Shown here: positions 41,129 to 49,993 of the stretch, one piece after another | Position numbering within the stretch: the first letter of the stretch is position 1 | Layout: each line of letters begins with the position of its first letter | Assembly (NCBI GenBank): GCA_002700095.1 | Contig: PACL01000082.1 | Coordinates: 30,995 to 84,513, forward strand | DNA length: 53,519 bases | Direction: 5' to 3' | Source: Fulvimarina sp. | Lineage (GTDB): Bacteria > Pseudomonadota > Alphaproteobacteria > Rhizobiales > Rhizobiaceae | Made by a program: the position numbers and the translations under genes | Notes under the pieces: model-generated | The model's input: only the letters and a program-made list of their open reading frames with translations | The model's database searches: none | What the model was told of the DNA's origin: nothing

Positions 41129-41378
41129 GGGCGAGCCGGCCCGCCCCTCGCGGACCGGCACCATGGCGAAACACCTGTATCGGGAGGCATGTAACGTGGC
41201 TCCCGGATCGATGGCAGGATCTCCCGGCGGCCCTCGGGGTTCGGTGCGAGATATCCCGCCGCATCCGACCGGTCGGGACGCTCGCGTTCCTTCCGCCGCG
41301 AACCTCTCGACGTCGCCGACACGATCCTGCCGCCTGCCGCGGCGAGGATGCGAAGACAACGAACAGATCAGGACCACG

Positions 41379-42074
<696 letters not shown>

Positions 42075-42081
42075 TACCCCT

Positions 42082-42115
42082 GACCCCGGTCGTAGACCGG
42101 CGCCAAGGGGTTAAG
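42082..42115. repeat. Palindromic dispersed repeat, copy 1
   Basis: CCGGTC-GTA-GACCGG forms a 6-bp hairpin, within a longer element (starting GACCCCGGTC, ending GGTTAAGC) that recurs at 53273. It lies between the convergent cytochrome gene and the minus-strand HHH protein gene, where a bidirectional terminator would be expected. Confidence 0.7.
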
Positions 42116-42139
42116 CACGCCCGTCCGCCGCTTGGGGGC

Positions 42140-43480
42140 TCACCCCTCGATGAGCCGGCGGGCCTGATCGATCCACCGCTCTTCGCCGATGCGTCCGGGA
42201 AAGCCGAGTTCCTGCTCGAGCCATACCACCTGATGGGGCTCCAGCCCGGCGATCTGGTCGAAATGATAGATCCCCCGGTCGAAGAGCAGCCGTTCGATCG
42301 CGGTACCGACCCCGTCGATGCGCGTCAGGTCGTCGGGATTGCCGTGGCGGGGCGCCGGCAGGCCCTGGGGCGCGCTCGCCGCGACGGACGTTCCGGCGTC
42401 CGAGGAAGGAGCTGCCGCTCCCCCGTCCGCAGCGATGGTCTGCAGCGGCGCCTGGGCACCGGTGGTGCGGAAGGCGGCGGGCTGCGTCTCTCCGGCTGGC
42501 GCGGTGCTCGCATTCGGGCGGTCGTCGACGAGGCTCGCCTTGTCGAGAATGCCGTCGGGCTCGATCCCCGGCATGCGTGAAGGCGCCTGGGCCTTCTTGC
42601 CGAGGCGGCGATAGTCGAGCGTGCGGAAGTCGTTGTCGAACTTTTCGGCCTTGTGCTTTTCCGCCAGAGGGTCGGGCGGCAGCCGCCTCTCCTCCTTGGC
42701 CGGCGTCGGGCCGTCGGGATGGGAAAAGGCCATCTTCGCCCGCCGCTCGGCATGAATGCTCCGCGGCTTCTCGGGCTTGGCCGGCGGCGCATCCGGCGCC
42801 AGCGTCGGCATCATGTCCGGCACCCGCTCGTTGCTCCGCCCGCGCACGACCTCGGCCGAGACCATGCTTCCACCGAAGGCGGAGAACTGCGCATGCTGGA
42901 CCGGCTCAGCTGCGGTCCGGCGAGCGCCCGGCGAGGTCGGATGCCAGGAGGACTGGTCGCGCCGCAGCCTCTCGCGCTCGCGTTCGCGCGCCGCCTCGTC
43001 CGCGGTGAGATGGGAATAGTCGAGCGTCCGGAAGTCCCGGTCGAAGGCCGCCGCCTTGTGCTTGTCGGCCAGCGGGTCCTCGATCGTCTTGCCCGGAAGC
43101 GCGTCCCTGCGCCCCTTCAGCCGCTCGCTGCACTCGAGGGAGGCCGCGACCGGATGGTCGGTCTCGAGACCTTCGGCGGTCGCCTTGGGATCGTTTGCGC
43201 TCATGGTCGTTGGCCCGTCGTGGTTTGGCGGTGTCGCGGTTGCGGCAGGAGCGGCCCGGTCGGCGGAACCAGCTTCGGCGAAATTGCGGCGAACAGGGCG
43301 CGTGGCGAACGCCGGAGCATCGCTCCCCTCGCCCGCGTCAAGCCCATCGGAGCGGCGCTTCGACGGGTCGGAGCGCGGGGCCCTGGCGGCGTCACCACCT
43401 GCGGAGCGCCTGCGGCCGGGCGCGAATGCGAGCGCCGCTCCAGCCACCAGTAGAAGCAGTCGTGCTGCCTTGGCCCACAC
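42140..43480 (-). CDS. Membrane-anchored protein with repeated DPLA-KHKA-FD-DFRTLDY motif and C-terminal HHH domain
   Basis: The 446-residue protein starts from GTG with GGGAGG 6 bases upstream and has one N-terminal hydrophobic segment (about 6-20). A 22-residue unit occurs twice, at 134-155 and 269-290, with 17 identities (DPLA, KHKA, FD, DFRTLDY). The C-terminal 65 residues (381-443) contain DDLTRIDGVGTAIERLL and FPGRIGEERWIDQARRLI. This is a helix-hairpin-helix-like domain that I know from the C-termini of rhizobial NuoE and L21 proteins. The rest is Ala/Pro-rich and disordered. An internal ATG at 43204 is an alternative start without the membrane segment. Function unknown. Confidence 0.75.
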   Translation of the reverse strand: MWAKAARLLLLVAGAALAFAPGRRRSAGGDAARAPRSDPSKRRSDGLDAGEGSDAPAFATRPVRRNFAEAGSADRAAPAATATPPNHDGPTTMSANDPKATAEGLETDHPVAASLECSERLKGRRDALPGKTIEDPLADKHKAAAFDRDFRTLDYSHLTADEAARERERERLRRDQSSWHPTSPGARRTAAEPVQHAQFSAFGGSMVSAEVVRGRSNERVPDMMPTLAPDAPPAKPEKPRSIHAERRAKMAFSHPDGPTPAKEERRLPPDPLAEKHKAEKFDNDFRTLDYRRLGKKAQAPSRMPGIEPDGILDKASLVDDRPNASTAPAGETQPAAFRTTGAQAPLQTIAADGGAAAPSSDAGTSVAASAPQGLPAPRHGNPDDLTRIDGVGTAIERLLFDRGIYHFDQIAGLEPHQVVWLEQELGFPGRIGEERWIDQARRLIEG

Positions 43481-43920
43481 CCGTAACCTCCCGAGGATTG
43501 AGACGTGTCCGATTGAAGCTAGTCGGGCGGTCGCCCGGCGACAACCACCCGCCCGCCGAAAAGCTCACTGAAAATCAAGCGCGTTCCGAAAGGTCTCCGA
43601 GATCGAGCAGGCCGCGGCCGGAAATCAATCCGGCGCAGGCCGGAGGGGCCCGCCGGGACTTGCTGCGAAGATCCACAGAGAGAGCTCGCCGAAAATAAAA
43701 CATGACCTTCGCCTTGCGCTGGCCACAAAGGAGAGGCATATTCCGCCTATCGATCTTGCTTGTAAAATTTCGGTTCCGCGCCAGCCGCTTCGGCATAAGG
43801 TGTTTCGTGACACCCGTATCGGACAGAGGCGCACCGGCTGATCTTCTCTTCAAAATCGAAAGCCAAGGACTGGGCACTCGGCCTGATCCGCATCATTATG
43901 TCGATACGAAGGAGATCGTC
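43481..43920. other. Intergenic region with cold-shock gene leader
   Basis: The 440 bases hold no supported gene. The right-hand part is probably the long untranslated leader and promoter of the cold-shock gene, as is common in that family; the left part carries the promoter of the divergent HHH protein gene. A short hairpin, GGTGT with ACACC, lies near 43800-43815. Confidence 0.4.
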
Positions 43921-44130
43921 ATGCCTGTTGGTACCGTCAAGTTTTTCAACACCCAGAAGGGTTTCGGCTTCATCGCTCCGGAAGGCGGCGCAACGGACGT
44001 TTTCGTCCACGCCACTGCCGTCGAGCGGGCTGGCCTCGGCACCATCGTCGAGGGCCAGAAGCTGCAGTTCGAGGTGGTCACCGACCGCCGCACCGGCCGT
44101 TCGTCGGCCGACAATCTGCAGGCCGTCTGA
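43921..44130 (+). CDS. Cold-shock domain protein (CspA family)
   Basis: The 69-residue protein is a complete cold-shock domain: GTVKFFNTQKGFGFIAPE contains the RNP1-like motif KGFGFI, and TDVFVHATAV has the RNP2-like VFVHA. It binds single-stranded RNA or DNA and acts as an RNA chaperone. The AAGGAG ribosome site precedes the ATG. A strong terminator follows at 44191, so it is a single-gene unit with a long leader. Confidence 0.95.
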   Translation: MPVGTVKFFNTQKGFGFIAPEGGATDVFVHATAVERAGLGTIVEGQKLQFEVVTDRRTGRSSADNLQAV

Positions 44131-44190
44131 GCCATTTGCTCCGAGCCGCTGACCACGGATGTACTGGCAGCGCCGATGAGCAGAAGAGGA

Positions 44191-44215
44191 AGGTCGGGTT
44201 CGCCCGGCCTTTTTT
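44191..44215 (+). terminator. Rho-independent terminator of the cold-shock gene
   Basis: AGGTCGGG (44191-44198) pairs with CCCGGCCT (44203-44210) with one T-G pair around TTCG, followed by six T. The 274 bases from 44216 to 44489 contain no recognisable gene. Confidence 0.9.
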
Positions 44216-44489
44216 GTTATTGGAGACCCGGCGGCAATCCAGCCGCACTGGGCCGTCCGGGAGGCGGAGCCGCATTGGTCTGCCCCGTTCCGACGCCGCG
44301 CAAGCCGCGATCGGTGACCGGCAAGGCGGCTGTCCGAACGACCGCGCCGCCCTATGTTGCCTTGCAACGAGGCAGTCCTTCGCCGCAGCTTTCGGATGAG
44401 ACGATCCGGCGGCCTTAAGGGCCCGATGCGTCCCGGCCCTTCATACGGACGCAGGCGGCAAGGACCGCCCGACCACGAGTGAGACCAAG

Positions 44490-44717
44490 ATGAACGAAAA
44501 AGTTCTGGCACGAGCCGAACGCGTATTCGGTGCGCCCGCCGACCGCCACGAGAAGGGGTCGGCAATGACCCTGATCCGGCAGGAGACGGACGCGACCCGC
44601 GAGAAGTCGGCCAAGCTGAAGGCCATGCGACTTGCCCGCGAAGCCGATGAGCCGGATGCACCCGCGGCGCCGACGCGGGCCGCGCCTAAGAAGAAGATCA
44701 AGCGCGGACGCACCTGA
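44490..44717 (+). CDS. Small basic protein of unknown function
   Basis: The 75-residue protein has MTLIRQETDATREKSAKLKA and a basic tail (APKKKIKRGRT). I do not recognise a named family, but the central helix and basic end look like a conserved small protein of Rhizobiales. The ATG follows GAGTGAGACCAAG. A terminator at 44725 marks the end of a single-gene unit, which supports real coding. Possible nucleic-acid association is only a guess from charge. Confidence 0.6.
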   Translation: MNEKVLARAERVFGAPADRHEKGSAMTLIRQETDATREKSAKLKAMRLAREADEPDAPAAPTRAAPKKKIKRGRT

Positions 44718-44724
44718 AGAACCA

Positions 44725-44749
44725 GGGGGCTCTCCCGCCCCCAGCTTTT
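44725..44749 (+). terminator. Terminator after the small basic protein gene
   Basis: GGGGGC (44725-44730) pairs with GCCCCC (44737-44742), followed by AGCTTTT, 8 bases after the stop codon. Confidence 0.65.
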
Positions 44750-45275
44750 CCCCGCGGCCAGCGATGCGGAGCCCTGCAGGCTCCGCGACCGACGACAGAA
44801 AACTGTCCGCGTATTCCCCGGGGGCACGAGTCGCCTTATGGATGCATCTGACCTGCTGCCCTCAGGGCGTTGTGACGGCAGTTGCCGCCTCTCACCATAG
44901 TGCCGGAGCGCGATGGCGCCACGGGGCATGCCGAGGCCGCTTGCAGCCAAGCCAATTCGGTGGCGGCAGCATCGTAGGCACCAAGGTCCGGTCGAGGGCC
45001 CGCACGGCATCGCCCTCGCGCGCGGCCTTACCGAGACTACCCCTGAGGCGTGCTGGATCTGTCCTGGCGACGGCGGACAAAACCCTCCTGCACGAATCTT
45101 CTCTCCAGTCGCCGCGCTCCGAAAATCTGTTCCCCTCCCCTTGCTCACAAGGCAATCGCCTGCGGTGATCCTTGCGCCGATCCGGCCTATCTAGAACGGG
45201 ACCAGACTGGGAGACGCATCCATCCCGGCGACGGATGCGTTGACCGGTCGGCATCGCGGCGACGGAGAGGTAATC
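44750..45275. other. Long gap before the sulfate assimilation genes
   Basis: The 526 bases show no convincing gene on either strand. In related bacteria a siroheme synthase gene often lies here; none is visible. A promoter for the DUF2849-cysI unit should be near the right end. I see no recognisable riboswitch. Confidence 0.4.
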
Positions 45276-45626
45276 ATGGCGAAGGACCACCGGGCGGGAT
45301 CGAAGGTGCGCGGCGAAAAGCTGCCGGCGATCCTGATGGCGAGCCACCTTCTGGAGGGCGACACCGTCTTCAAGACCGACGCAGGCTGGACCCGTGACCC
45401 ATCGGCGGCGAAGATCGCCCATGACGCCGAGACGGCCGCGGCCATGGAGGCCGAAGGCAAGGCCGCCGCGGCCGCCAATCTGGTGATCGATCCCTATCTC
45501 GTCCCTGTCGACCTGACCGACAGCGGCCTGCCGGTCGCCAAGCATTTCCGCGACGTGATGCGCCAGAAGGGCCCGTCGATCCATCCCGACATGGGCAAGC
45601 AGGCCGAGTTTCCGCCGCTTCGCTGA
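45276..45626 (+). CDS. DUF2849 domain-containing protein
   Basis: The 116-residue protein contains RGEKLPAILMASHLLEGDTV, WTRDPSAAKIAHDAETAAAM and VIDPYLVPVDLTDSGLPVAK, typical of DUF2849. The family is found almost only beside cysI in alphaproteobacteria, so it probably supports sulfite reduction, but its activity is not known. GGAGAGG precedes the ATG at 45276. It is 67 bases before cysI and likely co-transcribed. Confidence 0.85.
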   Translation: MAKDHRAGSKVRGEKLPAILMASHLLEGDTVFKTDAGWTRDPSAAKIAHDAETAAAMEAEGKAAAAANLVIDPYLVPVDLTDSGLPVAKHFRDVMRQKGPSIHPDMGKQAEFPPLR

Positions 45627-45693
45627 CACCCCGACATTGCGCCACCTTAAGGCGCCGGCCCGCGCGGCGAGACAGACGACAAAGGACGCTTGA

Positions 45694-47385
45694 ATGTACC
45701 GCTACGACGAATTCGACGAGCGCTTCGTGCGCGAACGCGTCGCCCAGTTCCGCGGCCAGGTGGAGCGGCGCCTCGACGGCTCGCTGTCGGAGGACGAGTT
45801 CAAGCCGCTGCGGCTGAAGAACGGCCTCTATCTCCAGCTCCACGCCTACATGCTGCGCATCGCCGTGCCCTATGGCACGCTGAATTCCGCGCAGCTGCGC
45901 ATGCTCGCCCATATCGCCGAGACCTACGACAAGGGCTACGGCCACTTCACCACGCGCCAGAACCTGCAGTTCAACTGGCCGAAGCTGAAGGACGTGCCGA
46001 CCATCCTGGAGCTCCTTGCCGACGTCGAGATGCACTGCATCCAGACCTCCGGCAACTGCATCCGCAACGTGACGTCCGACCAGTTCGCCGGCGTCGCCAA
46101 GGACGAGGTCGAGGATCCGCGGCCGACGGCCGAGCTGATCCGCCAGTGGTCGAGCCTGCATCCCGAGTTCGTCTGGCTGCCGCGGAAGTTCAAGATCGCC
46201 GTGACCGGCGCCGAGCACGACCGCGCGGCGATCATGGTCCACGACATCGGCCTGAAGCTGAAGCGCAATGATCAGGGCGCGGTCGGCTACGAGGTCATCG
46301 TCGGCGGCGGCCTCGGCCGCACCCCGATGATCGGCAAGGTGGTGCGCGAGTTCCTGCCGAAGGACGAGCTGCTCGCCTATCTCGAAGCCGTGATGCGGGT
46401 CTACAATTCCGAAGGCCGGCGCGACAACAAGTTCAAGGCGCGGGTGAAGATCCTCGTCCACGAGACCGGCGAGGAGGAGTTCCGCGCCCGGGTCGAGGAG
46501 GAATACGCCAGGCTCGACGGCCCGACGATCAATGCGCCCGAGGAAGAGGTCGAGCGGATCGCCGCCTATTTCGCGGCCCCGACCTATGAGACCCTGCCGG
46601 AGGCCTCGCAGGTGCTGGAACAGGCGCGGGCGATCGATCCCGAGTTCGACCGCTTCGTCGAGCAGAATTCCTTCGAGCACAAGCAGCCGGGCTACATTGC
46701 GCTGACCATCGCGCTGAAGGAGATCGGCGCGGTGCCCGGCGACATGAGCGGCGACCAGATGCGCGCCTTCGCCGACATCGCCGAGACATATTCCTTCGAC
46801 GAGTTCCGCGTCACCCATTCGCAGAACCTCGTTCTGCCCCATGTGAAGAAGGATGATCTCCCGGCGGTTCATGCGGCTCTGAAGGCGGCGGGTCTCGCCT
46901 CGGCCAATGCCGGGCTGATCACCGACATCATCGCCTGCCCGGGCCTCGACTACTGTGCGCTGGCGACGGCAAAATCGATCCCGATCGCCCAGGCGATCGC
47001 CAAGACCTTCGCGGATCAGGAGCGCCAGAAGGCGATCGGCGAGCTGCCGATCAAGATCTCCGGCTGCATCAATGCCTGCGGCCACCATCATGTCGGCGCG
47101 ATCGGCATTCTCGGCCTCGAAAAGGGCGGCCGCGAGAACTACCAGATCACCGTCGGCGGCGATGCGACCGAGCATGCCGCCCTCGGCGAACGGCTCGGCC
47201 CCGGCATCGACGCCGAGGACGTGCCGGCGGCGATCGAGGCGATCGTCGAGACCTATCTGGCCGAGAAGCAGGGGAGCGAGAGCTTTATGGAGACGGTGCG
47301 CCGCACCGGCGCCGAACCCTTCAAGACAGGCTTCACGGCCTTCATCGAAAGCCGGGCGGTCGAGAGCGAGGCGGCGCAATCATGA
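45694..47385 (+). CDS. cysI: Sulfite reductase hemoprotein (ferredoxin-type nitrite/sulfite reductase)
   Basis: CysI reduces sulfite to sulfide at a siroheme coupled to a [4Fe-4S] cluster. In 563 residues the cluster cysteines are C415 and C421 (CPGLDYC) and C458 and C462 (CINAC), followed by GHHHVGAIGILG. The two-fold repeated nitrite/sulfite reductase half-domains are present. There is no CysJ flavoprotein nearby, so electrons probably come from ferredoxin. Nitrite reductase is the main alternative, but the cys neighbours argue for sulfite. The stop overlaps the next start (ATGA). Confidence 0.94.
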   Translation: MYRYDEFDERFVRERVAQFRGQVERRLDGSLSEDEFKPLRLKNGLYLQLHAYMLRIAVPYGTLNSAQLRMLAHIAETYDKGYGHFTTRQNLQFNWPKLKDVPTILELLADVEMHCIQTSGNCIRNVTSDQFAGVAKDEVEDPRPTAELIRQWSSLHPEFVWLPRKFKIAVTGAEHDRAAIMVHDIGLKLKRNDQGAVGYEVIVGGGLGRTPMIGKVVREFLPKDELLAYLEAVMRVYNSEGRRDNKFKARVKILVHETGEEEFRARVEEEYARLDGPTINAPEEEVERIAAYFAAPTYETLPEASQVLEQARAIDPEFDRFVEQNSFEHKQPGYIALTIALKEIGAVPGDMSGDQMRAFADIAETYSFDEFRVTHSQNLVLPHVKKDDLPAVHAALKAAGLASANAGLITDIIACPGLDYCALATAKSIPIAQAIAKTFADQERQKAIGELPIKISGCINACGHHHVGAIGILGLEKGGRENYQITVGGDATEHAALGERLGPGIDAEDVPAAIEAIVETYLAEKQGSESFMETVRRTGAEPFKTGFTAFIESRAVESEAAQS

Positions 47386-47891
47386 CGTTGATCACAGAAG
47401 CCGGCGCGGTCGAGGACCGCTTCACCCGGGCCGACACCATCGATGCGGCGCTCGCCGTGGACGGCCCGGTGCTGATCCCGCTGGCGATCGCGGATGAGTT
47501 CGCCAAGGCTCGGGCGGGCACGGAGTTCGGCGTCTTCCTCCCCGGTTCGACGCCGATCGACGACGTGAAGCCACAACTCGGCAACGTCGCGCTCGTCGCC
47601 ATCGAGTTCCCGGCCTTTGCCGACGGCCGCGGCTTCTCCCTGGCGAAGAAGATCGTCCGCGAGGGTTTTTCGGGGACGCTGCGCGCCTCGGGCCCGCTGA
47701 TCGCCGACGAGTTCGCCGATGCGCTCGCCTGCGGCTTCACCGAGGTGGAACTGCCGGAGACCATGGCGAACCGTCAGCCGGTGCAGCAGTGGATGGCTGC
47801 CAAGGACACCATGACCGAGCATTATCAGACCGGATACGGGCGCGGCCCGAGCATCCTTCAGAAACGCCTCGCGGCCCGCAAAGGGGCATGA
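47382..47891 (+). CDS. DUF934 domain-containing protein
   Basis: The 169-residue protein has VLIPLAIADEFAKARAGTEF, VALVAIEFPAFADGRGFSLA and LIADEFADALACGFTEVELP, the DUF934 pattern. The family always accompanies cysI and cysH in such clusters and is thought to be an accessory of sulfite reduction; no enzymatic role is known. It overlaps cysI at the start and cysH at the end (both ATGA), making a tightly coupled three-gene unit. Confidence 0.9.
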   Translation: MTLITEAGAVEDRFTRADTIDAALAVDGPVLIPLAIADEFAKARAGTEFGVFLPGSTPIDDVKPQLGNVALVAIEFPAFADGRGFSLAKKIVREGFSGTLRASGPLIADEFADALACGFTEVELPETMANRQPVQQWMAAKDTMTEHYQTGYGRGPSILQKRLAARKGA

Positions 47892-48640
47892 CCATGATCC
47901 AGGATCCGAACCTCCTCGCCGAGACGCTGAACGCGGAATTTGCCACCCTCTCGCCGCTCGAGCGCCTGCAGTGCCTGCGGGACAAGGTGAAGGGCCGCAT
48001 CGTCTTCACCACCAGCCTTGGCCTCGAAGACCAGATGCTGACCCATCTGATCTTCAGGAACAACATCAAGATCGAGGTCGTCACCCTCGATACCGGCCGG
48101 CTGTTTCCCGAGACCTATCGTCTCTGGCAGGCGACCGAGGAGAAGTACGGCAAGCGCATCCACGCCAGATATCCGAAGTCGGAGGCGCTGGAGAACCTCA
48201 TTGAGGAACAGGGCATCGACGGCTTCTACTACGCCAAGGAGTTCCGCCTGAACTGCTGCGGCGTGCGCAAGATCGAGCCGCTCGGCCGGGCGCTGGACGG
48301 TGCTGCGGCCTGGGTGACGGGCCTGCGCGGCGACCAGTCGCAGAACCGCCTCGGCATGGCGTTTGCCAGCTACGAAACCCAGAAGAAGCTGATCAAGGCG
48401 AACCCGCTGCTCGATCTGTCCCGCGAGAAGATCGCCCATTTCAACGACGACCACGGCGTGCCGATCAACGCGCTGCACGGCAAGGGCTTCCTCTCCATCG
48501 GCTGCGCCCCCTGCACCCGCGCGATCCAGCCGGGCGAGCCGGAGCGCGCCGGCCGCTGGTGGTGGGAAGACGACACCAAGCGCGAATGCGGCCTCCACGT
48601 GCCGGATCGCACGACGGTGGCGGAAGGCGCGGGGATCTGA
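47888..48640 (+). CDS. cysH: Assimilatory adenylyl-sulfate (APS-type) reductase
   Basis: CysH reduces activated sulfate to sulfite with thioredoxin or glutaredoxin. The 250 residues have the PP-loop-like SLGLEDQ, TGLRGDQSQNR and the catalytic Cys in KRECGLH (C234). The extra cysteine pairs CC (123-124) and CAPC (206-209) bind a [4Fe-4S] cluster, which marks the APS-using form rather than the PAPS-using enterobacterial one. ATG 47888 overlaps the DUF934 stop. A 450-base gap with dispersed repeats follows before cysD. Confidence 0.93.
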   Translation: MTMIQDPNLLAETLNAEFATLSPLERLQCLRDKVKGRIVFTTSLGLEDQMLTHLIFRNNIKIEVVTLDTGRLFPETYRLWQATEEKYGKRIHARYPKSEALENLIEEQGIDGFYYAKEFRLNCCGVRKIEPLGRALDGAAAWVTGLRGDQSQNRLGMAFASYETQKKLIKANPLLDLSREKIAHFNDDHGVPINALHGKGFLSIGCAPCTRAIQPGEPERAGRWWWEDDTKRECGLHVPDRTTVAEGAGI

Positions 48641-48652
48641 GGGCGAGGCAAG

Positions 48653-48697
48653 CCTCGTCGTTCGAGGCCGCCTCCGGCGGCACCTCAGGAAGAGGGG
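48653..48697 (+). repeat. Rhizobial dispersed palindromic repeat, copy A
   Basis: This copy has GCCTCG, TTCGAGGC and CACCTCAGGA-AGAGGG, resembling the common intergenic repeats of Rhizobiales. It is partly degenerate compared with copy C at 48912. Confidence 0.6.
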
Positions 48698-48813
48698 GCA
48701 ACGGTGGGGCGACGAGATGGCGCCTTACTCGGAAGCGTCCGTGCTCGAAGTTCCCGTGTTCGAAGTCATGGCAAGCATCTGAGAACAGGCACGAGATCGC
48801 GCCGTTCCAACAG

Positions 48814-48852
48814 CCCTTCATCCTGAGGTCCGAGCCACGAAGGGCGAGGGGC
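48814..48852 (-). repeat. Rhizobial dispersed palindromic repeat, copy B (inverted)
   Basis: Reads CCCTTCATCCTGAGGTCC and ACGAAGGGCGAGGGGC on the plus strand, the reverse complement of copy C at 48912 with a shorter middle. It lies in the cysH-cysD gap. Confidence 0.7.
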
Positions 48853-48911
48853 GCTCGGCGCTGCCGGTCCAACGTCATGTGCAGAGACAACCAAGTCCTG
48901 CCCGCAAAACC

Positions 48912-48967
48912 CGCCTCGCCCTTCGAGGCTCCCCCGGCATTGCCGGGCTAGCACCTCAGGATGAGGG
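48912..48967 (+). repeat. Rhizobial dispersed palindromic repeat, copy C
   Basis: Contains CGCCTCGCCCTTCGAGGC, a variable middle with its own hairpin (CCCGGCATTGCCGGG) and GCACCTCAGGATGAGGG. The CCTCA-TGAGG ends are self-complementary. With copies A and B it fills most of the 48641-49090 gap, which holds no gene. Confidence 0.7.
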
Positions 48968-49090
48968 AGTTTTCGCTCCGTCGGCGCGTCCAGGAAGCCA
49001 CATCGAGCCGCGCTCGAGGCCCCGATCGACAGACGAAATTCACTGCAGCGGTCCCCCCTTGCCGCCGCCCGAAACGAAGAGGCTTCGACC

Positions 49091-49993
49091 ATGAAGCACA
49101 TGACCCATCTGCAGCGGCTCGAAGCCGAATCGATCTTCATCATCCGCGAGGCGGCGGCGAGCGCCGAGAATCCGGTGATGCTCTATTCCATCGGCAAGGA
49201 CTCGGCGGTGATGCTGCATCTCGCCATGAAGGCCTTCAGGCCGGGCAAGCCGCCGTTTCCGCTCTTGCATGTCGACACGACCTGGAAGTTCCGGGAGATG
49301 ATCGCGTTCCGCGACCAGCGGGCGAAGGAGCTCGGCGTCGACCTGATCGTCCATACCAACCAGGAGGGCGTCAGGGCCGGCATCAGCCCCTTCGCGTCCG
49401 GATCGCGAGTCCACACCGACGTGATGAAGACCGAGGCGCTGAAGCAGGCGCTCGACAAGTACAAGTTCGACATGGCCTTCGGCGGCGCGAGGCGCGACGA
49501 GGAGAAGAGCCGCGCCAAGGAGCGGGTGTTCTCGCTGCGTACCCCGGAGCACCGCTGGGACGCCAAGAACCAGCGGCCAGAGCCCTGGCGCCTGTTCAAC
49601 ACCCGCAAGAAGAAGGGCGAGAGTTTTCGCGTCTTCCCCTTGTCCAACTGGACCGAGCAGGACGTGTGGGACTACATCGCCATCGAGGCCATCCCCGTCG
49701 TGCCGCTCTATTTCGCAGCACCGCGCCCGATCGTGAGGCGCGACGGTGCGCTGATCATGAAGGACGACGAGCGCATGGAGCTGAAGCCCGGCGAGACCGT
49801 CGAGACGATGATGGTGCGCTTCCGCACCCTCGGCTGCTACCCGCTGACGGGAGCGGTGGAGTCCACCGCGGCAAATCTCGACGACGTCATCGCCGAAATG
49901 CGCGGCTCGCGCGTTTCGGAGCGCCAGGGCCGGGTCATCGACCAGGATTCCGGCGCCTCGATGGAAGAGAAGAAGCAGGAAGGCTATTTCTGA
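49091..49993 (+). CDS. cysD: Sulfate adenylyltransferase small subunit
   Basis: CysD makes adenylyl sulfate from ATP and sulfate, driven by the CysN GTPase. The 300 residues have the PP-loop SIGKDS (33-38), [27 protein letters not shown] and the C-terminal [14 protein letters not shown], all diagnostic of the subunit. The ATG follows CGAAGAGG. Its stop overlaps the cysN start (TGATG). Confidence 0.96.
   Translation: MKHMTHLQRLEAESIFIIREAAASAENPVMLYSIGKDSAVMLHLAMKAFRPGKPPFPLLHVDTTWKFREMIAFRDQRAKELGVDLIVHTNQEGVRAGISPFASGSRVHTDVMKTEALKQALDKYKFDMAFGGARRDEEKSRAKERVFSLRTPEHRWDAKNQRPEPWRLFNTRKKKGESFRVFPLSNWTEQDVWDYIAIEAIPVVPLYFAAPRPIVRRDGALIMKDDERMELKPGETVETMMVRFRTLGCYPLTGAVESTAANLDDVIAEMRGSRVSERQGRVIDQDSGASMEEKKQEGYF

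Noticed and set aside
44750..45275. A riboswitch or missed gene before DUF2849-cysI
   Set aside because: No recognisable riboswitch core and no frame with coding character on either strand.
45370..47379. A 669-codon minus-strand frame over cysI
   Set aside because: Shadow; cysI on the plus strand has both cluster-binding cysteine pairs.
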